Below, in pieces: positions 42,988 to 53,400 of a stretch of 64,000 nt of DNA (the first letter of the stretch is position 1; every line of letters begins with the position of its first letter). A program made the translations under genes and the position numbers. The stretch is from NCBI GenBank assembly GCA_019638385.1, contig JAHBTW010000021.1:1-64000 (forward strand), in the 5' to 3' direction. This stretch comes from Saprospiraceae bacterium (lineage in GTDB: Bacteria > Bacteroidota > Bacteroidia > Chitinophagales > Saprospiraceae). Under the pieces are notes generated by a model. The model was not told where the DNA came from. It did not search any database and saw only the letters and a program-made list of their open reading frames with translations.

Positions 42988-45900
42988 ATGTATCACATCC
43001 TGCACAAATGCTTGTTCTGGTTGGCCTGTGCACTATGGGCCGTCACAGGTTTTGCCCAATCCGGTCAATTCCTGGAAATAGCTTCTTTTGCCGATGTGCC
43101 GGGGCTGAGCGGCGTCGCCATCAAAGACGTCCGGCAAGACAAGACTGGCTACCTGTGGGTCGCCACTTCCGACGGGCTGTTCCGCTACGACGGCTATGCC
43201 TTCAAGCCTTTCCGCAATGTGCCGGGCGACACGGCAAGCATCGGCCACAACCACATCCTGAAAATACTGGAAGCCCCCGATGGCGACCTCTGGCTGAGCC
43301 TGGCAAGGGGCGGCGTGAGTCGTTACGAACGGGCAACGGGGCGATTCCGAAACTACCCCTTCACTCGCCAACTGAAACCCTCCACCACATCGGTTCACAG
43401 CTTGTTTTTCGACCGGCAGGGCAGGCTGTGGGCGGGTACTGATTTCAACGGGGTGGCGCTGTTAGATACCCAAACGGGCGCTTTCAAACAATACGATATC
43501 ATACACCCCGAAAACTCACCCCACCTGGATGCCGACGATTTGCATACCTACAACACGATCTTCCGGTTTTTCCAGGACGAGGACGACGGCATGTTTTGGC
43601 TCAGCACCCGGAGCGATCTGTACTTGTTCGACCCGAAAACCGGCGCCGCAAGACCCTGGCGCAACATCAAAAAAGTGCAGCCCAATGAACTGTTCACCGA
43701 TCAGGCTTATTCCATCGTCCCGGAAAACGACTTCCTCTGGACGGGCGGCTGGGAAAGCGGCCTGCGCCGTATCAACCGCAAAACGGGCGAGTACCGGCAG
43801 TTCATGCTCCACCCCGATAAAAAACCGAGCGCGCACAAGAACATCGTGAACGACCTGGCGCTGAAAAGCCCCGACGAATTCTGGATTGCCAGTCAGGACC
43901 GGGGTCTGGGCATTTTTAACAAAAAAACCGAACAGTTTTTCTGGTTTGCCGAACACCACGAACTGGTTGTGGGCGGGCAGCCCCCAAAGGTGATAGGGCC
44001 GATAGCACCAGACAATCAGGGAAACCTCTGGGCGGTGGCCGACGGCAAATTAGTGCGTATGCGCCTGAAGGACAAGTATTTCTACCTAAACTTACTCAAG
44101 ACGACCACTAAGGAAAATTACATCGTTTCCCAGGTGATGGAAGACCGGGAGGGGCGTTTTTTATTCGTCGGCACCCAGTTCGCCGATGGGCTGCACGTCA
44201 TCGAAAAAAAGACGGGCAGGGAGCAGGTTTTCAGTTTTTTCGACCCAAGCCCGGAAGTGGGTACACTGCCTGTCATGGATTTGTTGCAGGCACGCGACGG
44301 CGCTTTATGGGTGCTTACCCACCATTCGGTTTTGCGCTTCAATCCCGATACCCGCCGCTTAGAAACACCTGTGCAGCCGCCTTTCTACTCGCAGGGCAAC
44401 CAGTCGAATTATTACACCGAGTTTGCAGAGGACCTGCTCGGCAACCTCTGGCTCGGCACCACCCATCTGGGACTGATACGCTACGACCCCCGCACGGGCC
44501 GATGCGAACGCTTCATGCCGAATGAAAACGACCCGAACACCATCGCCACCCACGTCGTCGGGGCGGTGAGGGTGGACGGGCGAGGCCGGACCTGGTTCGG
44601 CAGCCGCAACCAAACCGCTTATGGCTACTACCTGCCCGACGAGCGCAGATTCGAGTACTTAGATGCAGCCGGCAACGTCACAAAGGAACGGGCGACCCTG
44701 CGGACAAACAGCTTTTTCGCCGCCCCCAACGGCGACGTCTGGGCCTGCACGGAGGGCGGCCTCCTCCACTTCGACGGCTCCGGCGAACGGCCTCGGCTAC
44801 GAAAAAAATATACCGTTGCCGACGGCCTGCCCAACAACTTCGTCGTGCATGGCGTGGAAGACAGGCAAGGCCATTTCTGGGGCATCGCGCCCGAAAAAGT
44901 ATTCAGGATTGACAAAAACACGCATCAAGTCACCGTTTTCGGTAAAAACGACGGGCTGTATTTCCAACCGGACAGGTTCATTGCCGGCATGGATGGCCGC
45001 ATCTATGCACGAACGGAAAACGGATATGGCTCCTTTGACCCAACGGCACTGACCAAGACGAAAACCACTGTGCCGATTGCACTGACCTCATTCAAGATTG
45101 ACGGCATGGAGCGCTACAATGGCAGCGATCCGGCGCCTGCCGGGACGCTCGTAGTCCCCCCCGGTAGCCGTTATTTCTCCTTCGAGTTCGCCGCCCTCGA
45201 TCTCACCCGCGCCGGAGAACAAGAGTACGAATACCGGCTAAAAGGCTTTGACAGTCAGTGGGTCAAGTGCAGAGAACATCGTTTTGTGAACTTCACCAAC
45301 ATCCCGCCGGGGCGCTATTTTTTTGAAATAAAACTGGCGGGAGCGCCCGATGAGGAGGCACTGTCGGCGCCTATTCGGGTGCGGGTCGCCTTCTACCAGA
45401 CGGGGTGGTTTTGGATACTGCTGGGCCTGCTGGCTTTGACGGCGGGCGGCTGGATTTATCGTGGGCGCAGGACGAAGGAACGGCAGTTGCAGGATTTGAC
45501 AAAAAAGGCCCAACTGCTCGAAAAGGAAAAGGCGGTGGTACAGTACGAAAGCCTCCGGCAGCAACTCAACCCGCACTTCCTTTTCAACTCGCTCACCTCG
45601 CTGGGCAGCCTCATCGCTATTGACCCGAAGGCTGCCGCCGGATTCCTCGACAGTTTGAGCAAGACCTACCGCTATATTCTGAAAAGTAGCGAACGGGAAA
45701 CCGTGCCGCTATCGGAAGAAATCAAGTTCGGCGAGTCGTTTGTGAAATTACAAAAAACGAGATTCGGCGACGGCCTGCAAGTGCATTTCCGGGTGGACGA
45801 GGAGCATTTTCATCGCAAAATCGTGCCCGTGACCCTGCAAAACATGTTGGAAAACGCCATTAAGCACAACATCGTGGACGAGGACGAACCGCTCGTGGTG

Positions 45901-46083
45901 GAGGTTTTGGTGGAGAACGATTATCTCGTTGTACGCAACAACTTGCAGAAAAAAAAGGTGGTCGAAACCAGTAACCGCCGAGGCTTGACGCATTTAAGAT
46001 CGTTTTATCAATACCTATCAGACAGAAGGATAGAGGTGGTGGAAGAGGACGGGGTTTTTACGATTAAGATACCTTTGATTTGA
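42988..46083 (+). CDS. Two-component sensor: beta-propeller/Y_Y_Y receptor with LytS-type histidine kinase
   Basis: A 1031-aa membrane sensor. The start is moved to ATG 42988 because it gives a signal peptide (MYHILHKCLFWLACALWAVTGFAQ); the earlier in-frame ATG at 42886 would add 34 basic residues in front. A periplasmic two-component propeller (about 30-700, with repeats such as DKTGYLWVATSDGLFRYDG and DLLGNLWLGTTHLGLIRYD) is followed by a Y_Y_Y domain. One membrane helix lies near 803-822 (WFWILLGLLALTAGGWIY), then a coiled coil and a LytS-type kinase with His863 in LNPHFLFNSL. ATP-binding motifs follow (ENAIKHNIVDE). It probably senses an extracellular polymer or sugar and phosphorylates the regulator encoded next. 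Confidence 0.9.
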   Translation: MYHILHKCLFWLACALWAVTGFAQSGQFLEIASFADVPGLSGVAIKDVRQDKTGYLWVATSDGLFRYDGYAFKPFRNVPGDTASIGHNHILKILEAPDGDLWLSLARGGVSRYERATGRFRNYPFTRQLKPSTTSVHSLFFDRQGRLWAGTDFNGVALLDTQTGAFKQYDIIHPENSPHLDADDLHTYNTIFRFFQDEDDGMFWLSTRSDLYLFDPKTGAARPWRNIKKVQPNELFTDQAYSIVPENDFLWTGGWESGLRRINRKTGEYRQFMLHPDKKPSAHKNIVNDLALKSPDEFWIASQDRGLGIFNKKTEQFFWFAEHHELVVGGQPPKVIGPIAPDNQGNLWAVADGKLVRMRLKDKYFYLNLLKTTTKENYIVSQVMEDREGRFLFVGTQFADGLHVIEKKTGREQVFSFFDPSPEVGTLPVMDLLQARDGALWVLTHHSVLRFNPDTRRLETPVQPPFYSQGNQSNYYTEFAEDLLGNLWLGTTHLGLIRYDPRTGRCERFMPNENDPNTIATHVVGAVRVDGRGRTWFGSRNQTAYGYYLPDERRFEYLDAAGNVTKERATLRTNSFFAAPNGDVWACTEGGLLHFDGSGERPRLRKKYTVADGLPNNFVVHGVEDRQGHFWGIAPEKVFRIDKNTHQVTVFGKNDGLYFQPDRFIAGMDGRIYARTENGYGSFDPTALTKTKTTVPIALTSFKIDGMERYNGSDPAPAGTLVVPPGSRYFSFEFAALDLTRAGEQEYEYRLKGFDSQWVKCREHRFVNFTNIPPGRYFFEIKLAGAPDEEALSAPIRVRVAFYQTGWFWILLGLLALTAGGWIYRGRRTKERQLQDLTKKAQLLEKEKAVVQYESLRQQLNPHFLFNSLTSLGSLIAIDPKAAAGFLDSLSKTYRYILKSSERETVPLSEEIKFGESFVKLQKTRFGDGLQVHFRVDEEHFHRKIVPVTLQNMLENAIKHNIVDEDEPLVVEVLVENDYLVVRNNLQKKKVVETSNRRGLTHLRSFYQYLSDRRIEVVEEDGVFTIKIPLI

Positions 46084-46137
46084 TATTGGGATATTGGGAT
46101 ATTGGGATATTGGGTGTCGTAATATCGCAATATCAAA
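46079..46137 (+). repeat. GATATTGG octamer tandem repeat and hairpin (kinase/regulator gap)
   Basis: Four perfect tandem copies of GATATTGG cover 46082-46113, starting inside the kinase stop codon. The first part (46079-46095) can pair with 46121-46137 with one mismatch. The next ATG is 22 bases further. It has the same building block and position as the repeat at 36440. Confidence 0.85.
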
Positions 46138-46158
46138 AAACATCAAAAACATCAACCA

Positions 46159-46932
46159 ATGATAAAAGCAGTCATCATCGAGGATGAATCGCTCATAGCG
46201 CGTGAGTTGCAAGCCAAAATCGCTGCCGTTGCCGACGACGTGAAAATTGCGGAGGTATTACCGAGCCTCAAAACGGCGAAAAAGTGGTTTCTGCAAAATG
46301 CCGAGCCGGACCTGTTGTTCATGGACATCCAGTTGAGCGACGGGGTGAGCTTCGAGCTGTTCGAGCATTTCCAGCTCGCCTGCCCGGTCATTTTCACCAC
46401 CGCCTACGACGAGTACGCCCTGCGGGCATTCAAGGTAAACGGCATTGACTACCTGCTGAAGCCGATTGATACCGATGACCTGAAAAGTGCCATTGACAAA
46501 TACCGCAAAATGGCAGGCGAACCGCCCAAACCGCCGCTCAGTTTTGAGGACTTGATGAAATCCCTGCAAATGCCGCAGGCGGGCAGGCCGATGTATAAAG
46601 AGAAATTCATCGTCAGCGTCCGCAATAACTGGGTGCCGGTGAATACAAAGGACATTGCCTGTTTCCTGCGAGACAGCCTCAACTACGTTCACACGTTCGG
46701 CGGCGACAAGTACATGCTCGACTACAACACCCTTGAAGAGGTAGAAGAACTGCTCGACCCCATGACGTTTTACCGGGCCAACCGACAGTGTATCGTGAAT
46801 ATCGAAGCCATCCAAAGTGTAAAACCACACGAAAACCAGAAACTGACGCTAACCCTGAAGGCCCCCGCCAAAGCTACGGTGGATGTGAGCAGGGAGAAAG
46901 CGCCCGCGTTTAAGAAGTGGTTTGATAGGTAA
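46159..46932 (+). CDS. LytTR-family response regulator
   Basis: A 257-aa regulator with a receiver domain (phosphate acceptor Asp56 in LLFMDIQLS, acidic Asp9, Thr80/81 and Lys101 in LLKPID) and a C-terminal LytTR DNA-binding domain (about 150-257, with IVSVRNNWVPVNTKDIACF and FYRANRQCIVNIEAIQ). It is the cognate partner of the LytS-type kinase upstream, separated only by the octamer repeat. LytTR proteins bind direct repeats and activate promoters. The targets are not shown here; the adjacent globin is a candidate. Confidence 0.93.
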   Translation: MIKAVIIEDESLIARELQAKIAAVADDVKIAEVLPSLKTAKKWFLQNAEPDLLFMDIQLSDGVSFELFEHFQLACPVIFTTAYDEYALRAFKVNGIDYLLKPIDTDDLKSAIDKYRKMAGEPPKPPLSFEDLMKSLQMPQAGRPMYKEKFIVSVRNNWVPVNTKDIACFLRDSLNYVHTFGGDKYMLDYNTLEEVEELLDPMTFYRANRQCIVNIEAIQSVKPHENQKLTLTLKAPAKATVDVSREKAPAFKKWFDR

Positions 46933-46944
46933 ATATCACAACTC

Positions 46945-47361
46945 ATGACCTCCACACAAATCACCCTCGTAAAAAATAGTTGGCGGCTGCTACGGCAAGT
47001 CAGCCCGGAATTATTGGTGGATACCTTTTATTCCAAATTGTTCTTCGACCACCCGGAGCTTCGGCGCATGTTCCCAAAGAAGATGGACGAGCAGTACCAA
47101 AAACTGTACGACATGCTGGCGGCAATCGTACACAGGCTGGAAAACCTCGAAAGTTTCCGGCAGGAAATAACCGACATGGCCAGGCGCCATGATGGCTACG
47201 GCGTACGGCCCGGACACTATGCAATGGTGGGCAGCGCCCTGCTGTGGACGCTCGAAAAAGCCCTCGGTACGGATTGGACAGCGGAAACCGCAGCGGCATG
47301 GACCGCCTGTTACGGGGTGCTGGCAGAGCAGATGCAGGTACGGGGGGCAGGGCCTGTTTAG
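46945..47361 (+). CDS. Single-domain globin (flavohemoglobin-like, Vitreoscilla type)
   Basis: A 138-aa globin without a reductase domain. Residues typical of the flavohemoglobin/VHb heme pocket are in place: Tyr29 (B10), Phe43 (CD1 in RRMFP), Gln52 (E7), proximal His82 (F8 in MARRHDGYG) and Tyr92 (G5). Such globins bind oxygen or nitric oxide, and may feed oxygen to oxidases or detoxify NO. A partner reductase must be supplied in trans. It starts 12 bases after the response regulator stop, so it is probably in the same operon as the sensor and regulator. Confidence 0.92.
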   Translation: MTSTQITLVKNSWRLLRQVSPELLVDTFYSKLFFDHPELRRMFPKKMDEQYQKLYDMLAAIVHRLENLESFRQEITDMARRHDGYGVRPGHYAMVGSALLWTLEKALGTDWTAETAAAWTACYGVLAEQMQVRGAGPV

Positions 47362-47397
47362 AAATAATGACACAAGAACTACCCCATAACGCAAGAA

Positions 47398-47439
47398 GGC
47401 CGGAAGATTGATCTCGCTTATCAGCGCAACCTCCCGGCC
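47398..47439. terminator. Imperfect hairpin between globin and sprA
   Basis: GGCCGG (47398-47403) pairs with CCGGCC (47434-47439), with a partial inner stem. It lies between convergent genes, but no T tract follows on either strand, so it is only a candidate terminator. Confidence 0.35.
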
Positions 47440-47466
47440 TCCCCAAGGCAATGTCCTCCTATCCTA

Positions 47467-50400
47467 TCAATTCAACTTAAACCGCACCACCAAACCGCCG
47501 GAAGTATCCACCCGCGGAAAGCCCGCAGACGTACGCGGTATGTTCTGGCGGTAATCAAAGAACAGGCGCAAGCCCAGACGGGTATTGATCTGGTATTCCG
47601 CCGAAGGCGAAAAAGTCAGCGCATAATTGCCGCGCACCGGTTCAATCACGCCCTGATCGAGCAGGTGATTGAAGGTGACGTCATCGCGCAGCGACATGTT
47701 GAAGTTGATGTCCAAATCCTGGCTGGCCAATTGACCGCCCCCTCTTGCGCCGCCGCCGGCGCCGGGCCGCTGTTGGGTGGGCGCCGCTTTCGGGTCGGGT
47801 TTCTTAGCGCCTTTTTTGTTACTGCCCGTAAGGAAGGCGATGTCAAAGCCGCGCAGGAGATAACCGAAGCCGAGCGCTATTTCCTTCGACTGTGTTTCGG
47901 CCAACTGATAGCTGATGAAACTCATGGCCAGCATGCGCGATTTTTTGAAATCAACATTGAACGACATCCCGTTCTTGAGCGTGGCATCCACGGCGATGAG
48001 CGGCGAAAATGCCTCCTGTATCACCACTTCGGGTATGAGCAGGCGCGCATAAAAGTTGCCGCTGAACGGATCGCCTACGGTTTGGTTGCGATTGTCTAAC
48101 CACAGCGGGTTGGTGTCAAAGCGATTCACCGTAAGGGTGGACTTGTAGCCGTGCGTAAGGCTGAAGTTTTGGAAAATATTGCTGAACCAGGGTATCTTCG
48201 ACAGGCCGTTGTAGCTCAGGCGCCAGTTGGGGCTGGGCAGAATTTTAAACACATCCAAACCCATCGTGCGGGCGTCCTTACCGGAATAGGCTGCAATAAA
48301 AGCCGGCAGCAACACCTCGTTTTGTATGTGGCCGTAGCCCTCGGTGTAGCCTCGCTGCGACAGTATGGTGTCCACATGCGAACCCTGCCCCAGGCGCTGA
48401 GAAATAAGCACCCGGTTTTCGTCGAACTGCCGGAACAGGCGCCGGATGATGGTGGTGTCTGTACTCATGGGCGTACCGAGCGCTAAGTAGCTTATTGCCA
48501 TAGAACCCGATTTTTTAGGCACCGCGTGAATGAGCGAAAATACGCCGTCGGCCAGGGTGTCTTTGAAAAACTCGGAGTGCCCCTCCGAAAAAGAGCGGTT
48601 CAATTCCACATCTATTCGGAAATCGCGGTACGGCTCTATGGTGACGCGCCCGTCAATGCGTTGGGTGTAATCTTGCAGTACCTCGCGGTTTTGGTAAACA
48701 GAATTGCTCACCCAGCGACGGTTGTTGCCCACTTCGTGCAGCCAGTCTTTGGAGGTGTAATATTCATTTTCCTGCAAAGTGCGAATGCGCGGTTGCAAGC
48801 CCGCGATAAAATCCCACCCCGGCCCTTCAAAGCCGCTGCCCATACCCAGAATACCGGCTTGCGGCAGGAATCCCGGCAAAGAGGTGGAAAAATCTTCCGA
48901 CAGGGTAAAACGCACTTTTCGAATCATCAGCAACGGGCGTACCAATGCAAGCTCCAAGGCGCTGACCTGTCGGTCTTTGTTGTCTTTTTTGTCTTTATCG
49001 GCCTGTGGCGTAGCCGGCTTTTGCTTCGGGTCTTTCGGGTCCGTCGGGTCCGTTTTTCCTTTTTGCGGTTGAGGCGGACGGCCCCGTTCTATTTTTTTGA
49101 GATAATTGAGTTTCGAGTACAGGTTGTCGAAGTTAAAGTCGGCATTGAGCTGTCGGCGCTGTTTGTTCTGGGCTACGTTGCCGAGGCTGTCCACGTTGAG
49201 CGCGATGGCCGTCCAGTTGTACTCAGCCTGATACTGCGCCCGCACCTGCACCCAGTCCATAAAGGGAATGGTGCGCGTGGGCAGGGTGTAGTTCAGGTTG
49301 ATGGCGTGCCGGTAGTTCTTGATCCGCCCGAAGTTTTTCAGGCTGTTCCAGATGCTGTCGCGCCGGAAACGGTTGATGTCGGTAATGTCCGGTTGTTCCT
49401 GCATCCACACCTCGTCGGGTTCGTCCACCACGGCATTGGTCGTGGCCGAAAAAGTAAATTTGAGCGAGCGGGCCATGTCCCATTGCAGGTTGTAGTCGCG
49501 GTCCCAATTGTAGCGTTTGTTGTAAAAGGTGCTGAACCGGTCGGGCAGGCCCGTGAAGCGGTACCGGGTTTCGTTGAACTGCCGGTTGAGTACCGTTCTG
49601 AAAGTGAACGAGTTGGGAATGGGGTTAAAATTAAGCCCGGTGAGCCACTTGAGGTATTTATCTTTTTTAATGACATTTTTGAGCGGCTCTATGTATTTCA
49701 CCGTCCGGCTGTAGGCGTAGTCTATGCCTCCGGTTCGGCGGTCTTCCGCGTCAGACTCAATGAGCGGATCGCGACGGGCGGTTTGCGTAAAGCTGTAGTT
49801 GGCGCTGAAGTTGGAGATGTCCCAGGGTTTGGGCTGCTGCGCACTGGGCGCGCGCTCCTTGCGCACATTGGTAAAGTTGATACTTCGCAACTGCGTGACA
49901 TCAAGCGCGAGGTCGCGAATAGAGTCCCGCACGGCCTTGTCTTCTTCGGCGGCGAGTTTTACTTTGAGCGGCACGTCAAGGTCGTAGGGGTCGTATTCCG
50001 GCCGGCGGATAGCATTGGAGAGCTGGCCGTAGAACGGCAGGTTGATGCCCCATTTTTCGGGCAGGAATTTGCCGAGTTGCACATTGGCGGCCAAGTCGTA
50101 ACCGTACAGGGCCTCACGGCTGCGCTCCGCCACTTTGTCGTTCAACCCGCCGAACCCGATGCTGCTGTAGTTGCCGGCGAGGGTAAAGGAGGCCAAATCG
50201 GCCATTTGTATATCGGCGCGCGCCACGGCGGCCCCGGCGGCTCGTTCATCCAAGCCATTTAGACGCAACTCGTTGATCCACAACTCTATATCATAAATAT
50301 CCATTGTATTGTCGGCAATATTTCGCACCCCCACCATGATCTGTTTGGCCAAACCGAAGTTGGGATTGCCCCGCACTTTGATCTGGTGCATCAACCCCGG

Positions 50401-53400
50401 CGCACGCCCCGGCACGCTTTGTACATACTCCAGATCAATCGGGAAATTGATCTCGTTGCGGGCATCTTTGAGCATACGTAGTATTTCAAGATCGAAATCG
50501 AATTCATTTTCCGGGCGCCATACTTCGTTTTTGTATTCGTCGCTATTTTGATTCGAAGGCAACCGCGAGGGGTCCGACATAACCAACGGAATCTCGTATT
50601 CGTAGTAGTTGTTTTTGAAATCGCTACCGATGCGGATGAAAACCGAAGTGGCGCCGTCAGGGATCAGCATCCCGTCTCTTCTCGATTCTGCGTGTACAAA
50701 CATGCGCAGCGTTTTATACACCCGCAAGTCCAGGTTGGTGGTTTTGAAAACCGCCACATCTTTGCCGTCACAGAGGTTATCTACCACCAACGACAGTGAC
50801 TGCTCGTTTTGCAGGGCGTTGAACACGCCGAGCGAGCGCTCGCGTATGATACCGGCCGGCAGTACATAGTTGAACGGCAGGCGGCTGATGTTTTCTTCTA
50901 TGTTGACTGCATCTATATTGAACACAACCGGCAGCGTACATTCCACCGGTGGCTGCAGTAATTCCTGCTGGTAGCGACGCCACTGGTTGCGCACCAATTC
51001 CAAGGTAGCAAAACGCAAGGTGACCGGTTGGCCGAAGTCCTTGAGCATCATGCGCATGAAGCGGATGGAACGAAAATCGCGGATGCCGCCGATGGCGGTG
51101 ATGTAGTCTGTGTTGCTCAGGTTGTTGAGCGGCACGCGGAAACGGTACCACACCCGGCCGTTGTCGGCCAAACGGCGGTCGGTGATGAAGGGCGTAGCCT
51201 CCATGTCTATTTCGCGGGGATTGTTGCGGTCGTAAAACACAGGAACCCGGTACTGGAAGTAGGCTTCGGTTTCGTTGAGTGTATTGTCTAAGTTCAGGTC
51301 TTCCGCATCGGGGATGTTGGTGGAGGAGAAGATAAACGCCTGCCCGGTGTTTTCAGGCGAGTTGCCCTGCGGGTTGTTGAAGTCGCGGTAGCGTCTCAGC
51401 AAACCGTCATTCGGCCCGAAGGAGTCGTCGCGGAAGTAGCGGAAGTTGTCGTTGGAGGGGTCGAGTTCAATTTTGGCAGCCACGGCAGGGTTGGCGGCCC
51501 GGATGGCTTCGATATAATCGCGGAAGTGCGCGCGCTCGCCCTCGTCGTTCAGGCCGTCTAAACCCACGTCTTGCTGGGCACGGCTTTCGGCGCCGCCCTG
51601 GCGGTCGTTGTCAAAGGAGCGGGTGATCTGCTGCGTCACGGGTACGATGCCCCAGGCGGTGGTGTCCACCCGGCGATCGGGGTTGAAGGGCGTGGGCAGT
51701 CCATTTTCAAAAAACTTGCGGGAGTCGCGCAGGATGTCTTCAGAAAGATTGCCGAGGTGGAAGTAGATATTTCCCTCCAGCGCGTTGAGCTGATCCACCG
51801 GCAAGCTGCCGCCGGGATTATCCGGGTCGAGGAAGGGGCTGAGCATCCAAAACTCCAGGTACTCAATGTTGGCCGTTTGGAAATCCACGGTATTCAAGGC
51901 GCGCATGATGCCGCCCCAGCGCGTTACCGGATCGTTGAGCACCAAGGAGTCGCCATTGAAGGTAACGCCGGCTGAAAACTCGCGTCCCGGAGCAGGCAGG
52001 TCAAAGTTGTACGGTCCCCGTTCATTGGGGTAAAAAGTGAGGTCGAAGGTTTGGATATTGGGCAACTGATCGGGCGTGACCTGCACATTGGGAAACACCT
52101 CATTTTGATCCACGAGGCTGGTGTAAGGATTCTCGTTGTCTTCACCGGCGCGAGCGCTGAGGTCAATGCGGTACCAGTTGAGTTTGGCGCGATTGGCGCC
52201 GCCTGCCAGGTCGTTGATGAGTTGCCCTTCGGGCCATTGACCGTTGTTTTGCGGCACGCTGGAGAGGTACCATTGGTTGACGGGCTGCCGCAAGTCCAAG
52301 CCGGCGGATGTGCCTTCAAAGTCGTCTATATATACAATGCCTCCGTCGTCCCGGCGATTTTGATTGATGGCGCGGGCGTGGCCGGGCTTGAGCAGGGCCG
52401 TTTCGGCCATGAAGTTGAAAGTAGAGGGCGCCTTGGTTTGTATGCCGGGAATTTTATCGGCCAGTTTGGTCAGAAACGGCGCATCAGTGGTGTAATTGAC
52501 ATCAAACCCGTAAATGCGGTTGTTGATCGGGTCTTCCCCGATGTTTACCTTGGGGGTAAAAGGCCGCTCAAACAATTGCATAAATGTGGCGCCGAAATTG
52601 AGCTTTTTACTCACCTCATAATCGGCTCGTATGCCCATCATGGTTTTGGTTTGGAAACCGAACAGGGTGTTGTCTTCATAAGCCACGTTCACCGGTACGC
52701 CCGATTGCAGAAGCGCATCGTTGAGGATGCGCACCCGGCCTATGTTGTAGTCAATTTCGTAATCCTGCCCTTCCACGAGTAACTGACCGCCGGCCGTTAC
52801 GCTTACCGAGCCGGGCGGAATATTGAAAGCGCCGAGCGATATTTCGGAAGAAACACTCGACTTGTAATCGCCTTTGATGATGAAGCGGTTCTTTTCCGCG
52901 AATTCCCGCGCCAGAAAGAGCGTACTGTCGTACAATTCCTGATACACAACGGAATCGCGCAGTATGGGGTCGTCAATCTGTGCCGCCAGCGAGCGCCCGA
53001 ACGGTTCCAGCACCGGAAACATGATACGCCCGTTGCGGGTATTGATGGTGACGCCGGGCACGAAGTCGAAGATGCCGTCGGGTTGCGGGTCGCCCTGCGT
53101 GTTGAGTTTGTCCAATTGGAAAACGCGCAACAGGGGCCGGCCTTCTAAGTTGGTAAAGGGCAGAAACCGCTTGATGCCGCGTCCCGGGTCTTCGTAATAT
53201 ACATCCAACCGGAACTCCTTGGGGTCCACCTGATAAGCGCCGATGGGATACACGTTTTTCATCATGAGATCCCAGGTAGGCAGGTCGGTGCGTTGCGTGG
53301 TGCTTTTGAGCATTTTAGCAAAGAGCACCTGCGGCACCGAGTCGAGCGTAGTAGTGGGGATGTTTTCCGGGCGGTCGCCCACGAAGTAGAGCTTGCCGTT

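Noticed and set aside
46082..46113. Tandem octamers as a possible CRISPR array
   Set aside because: Units are 8 bases with no spacers and no cas genes in the window; this is a simple tandem repeat.
48526..50262. 578-codon frame antisense to sprA
   Set aside because: Long only because of the GC-rich codon usage of sprA; low-complexity composition and no domains.
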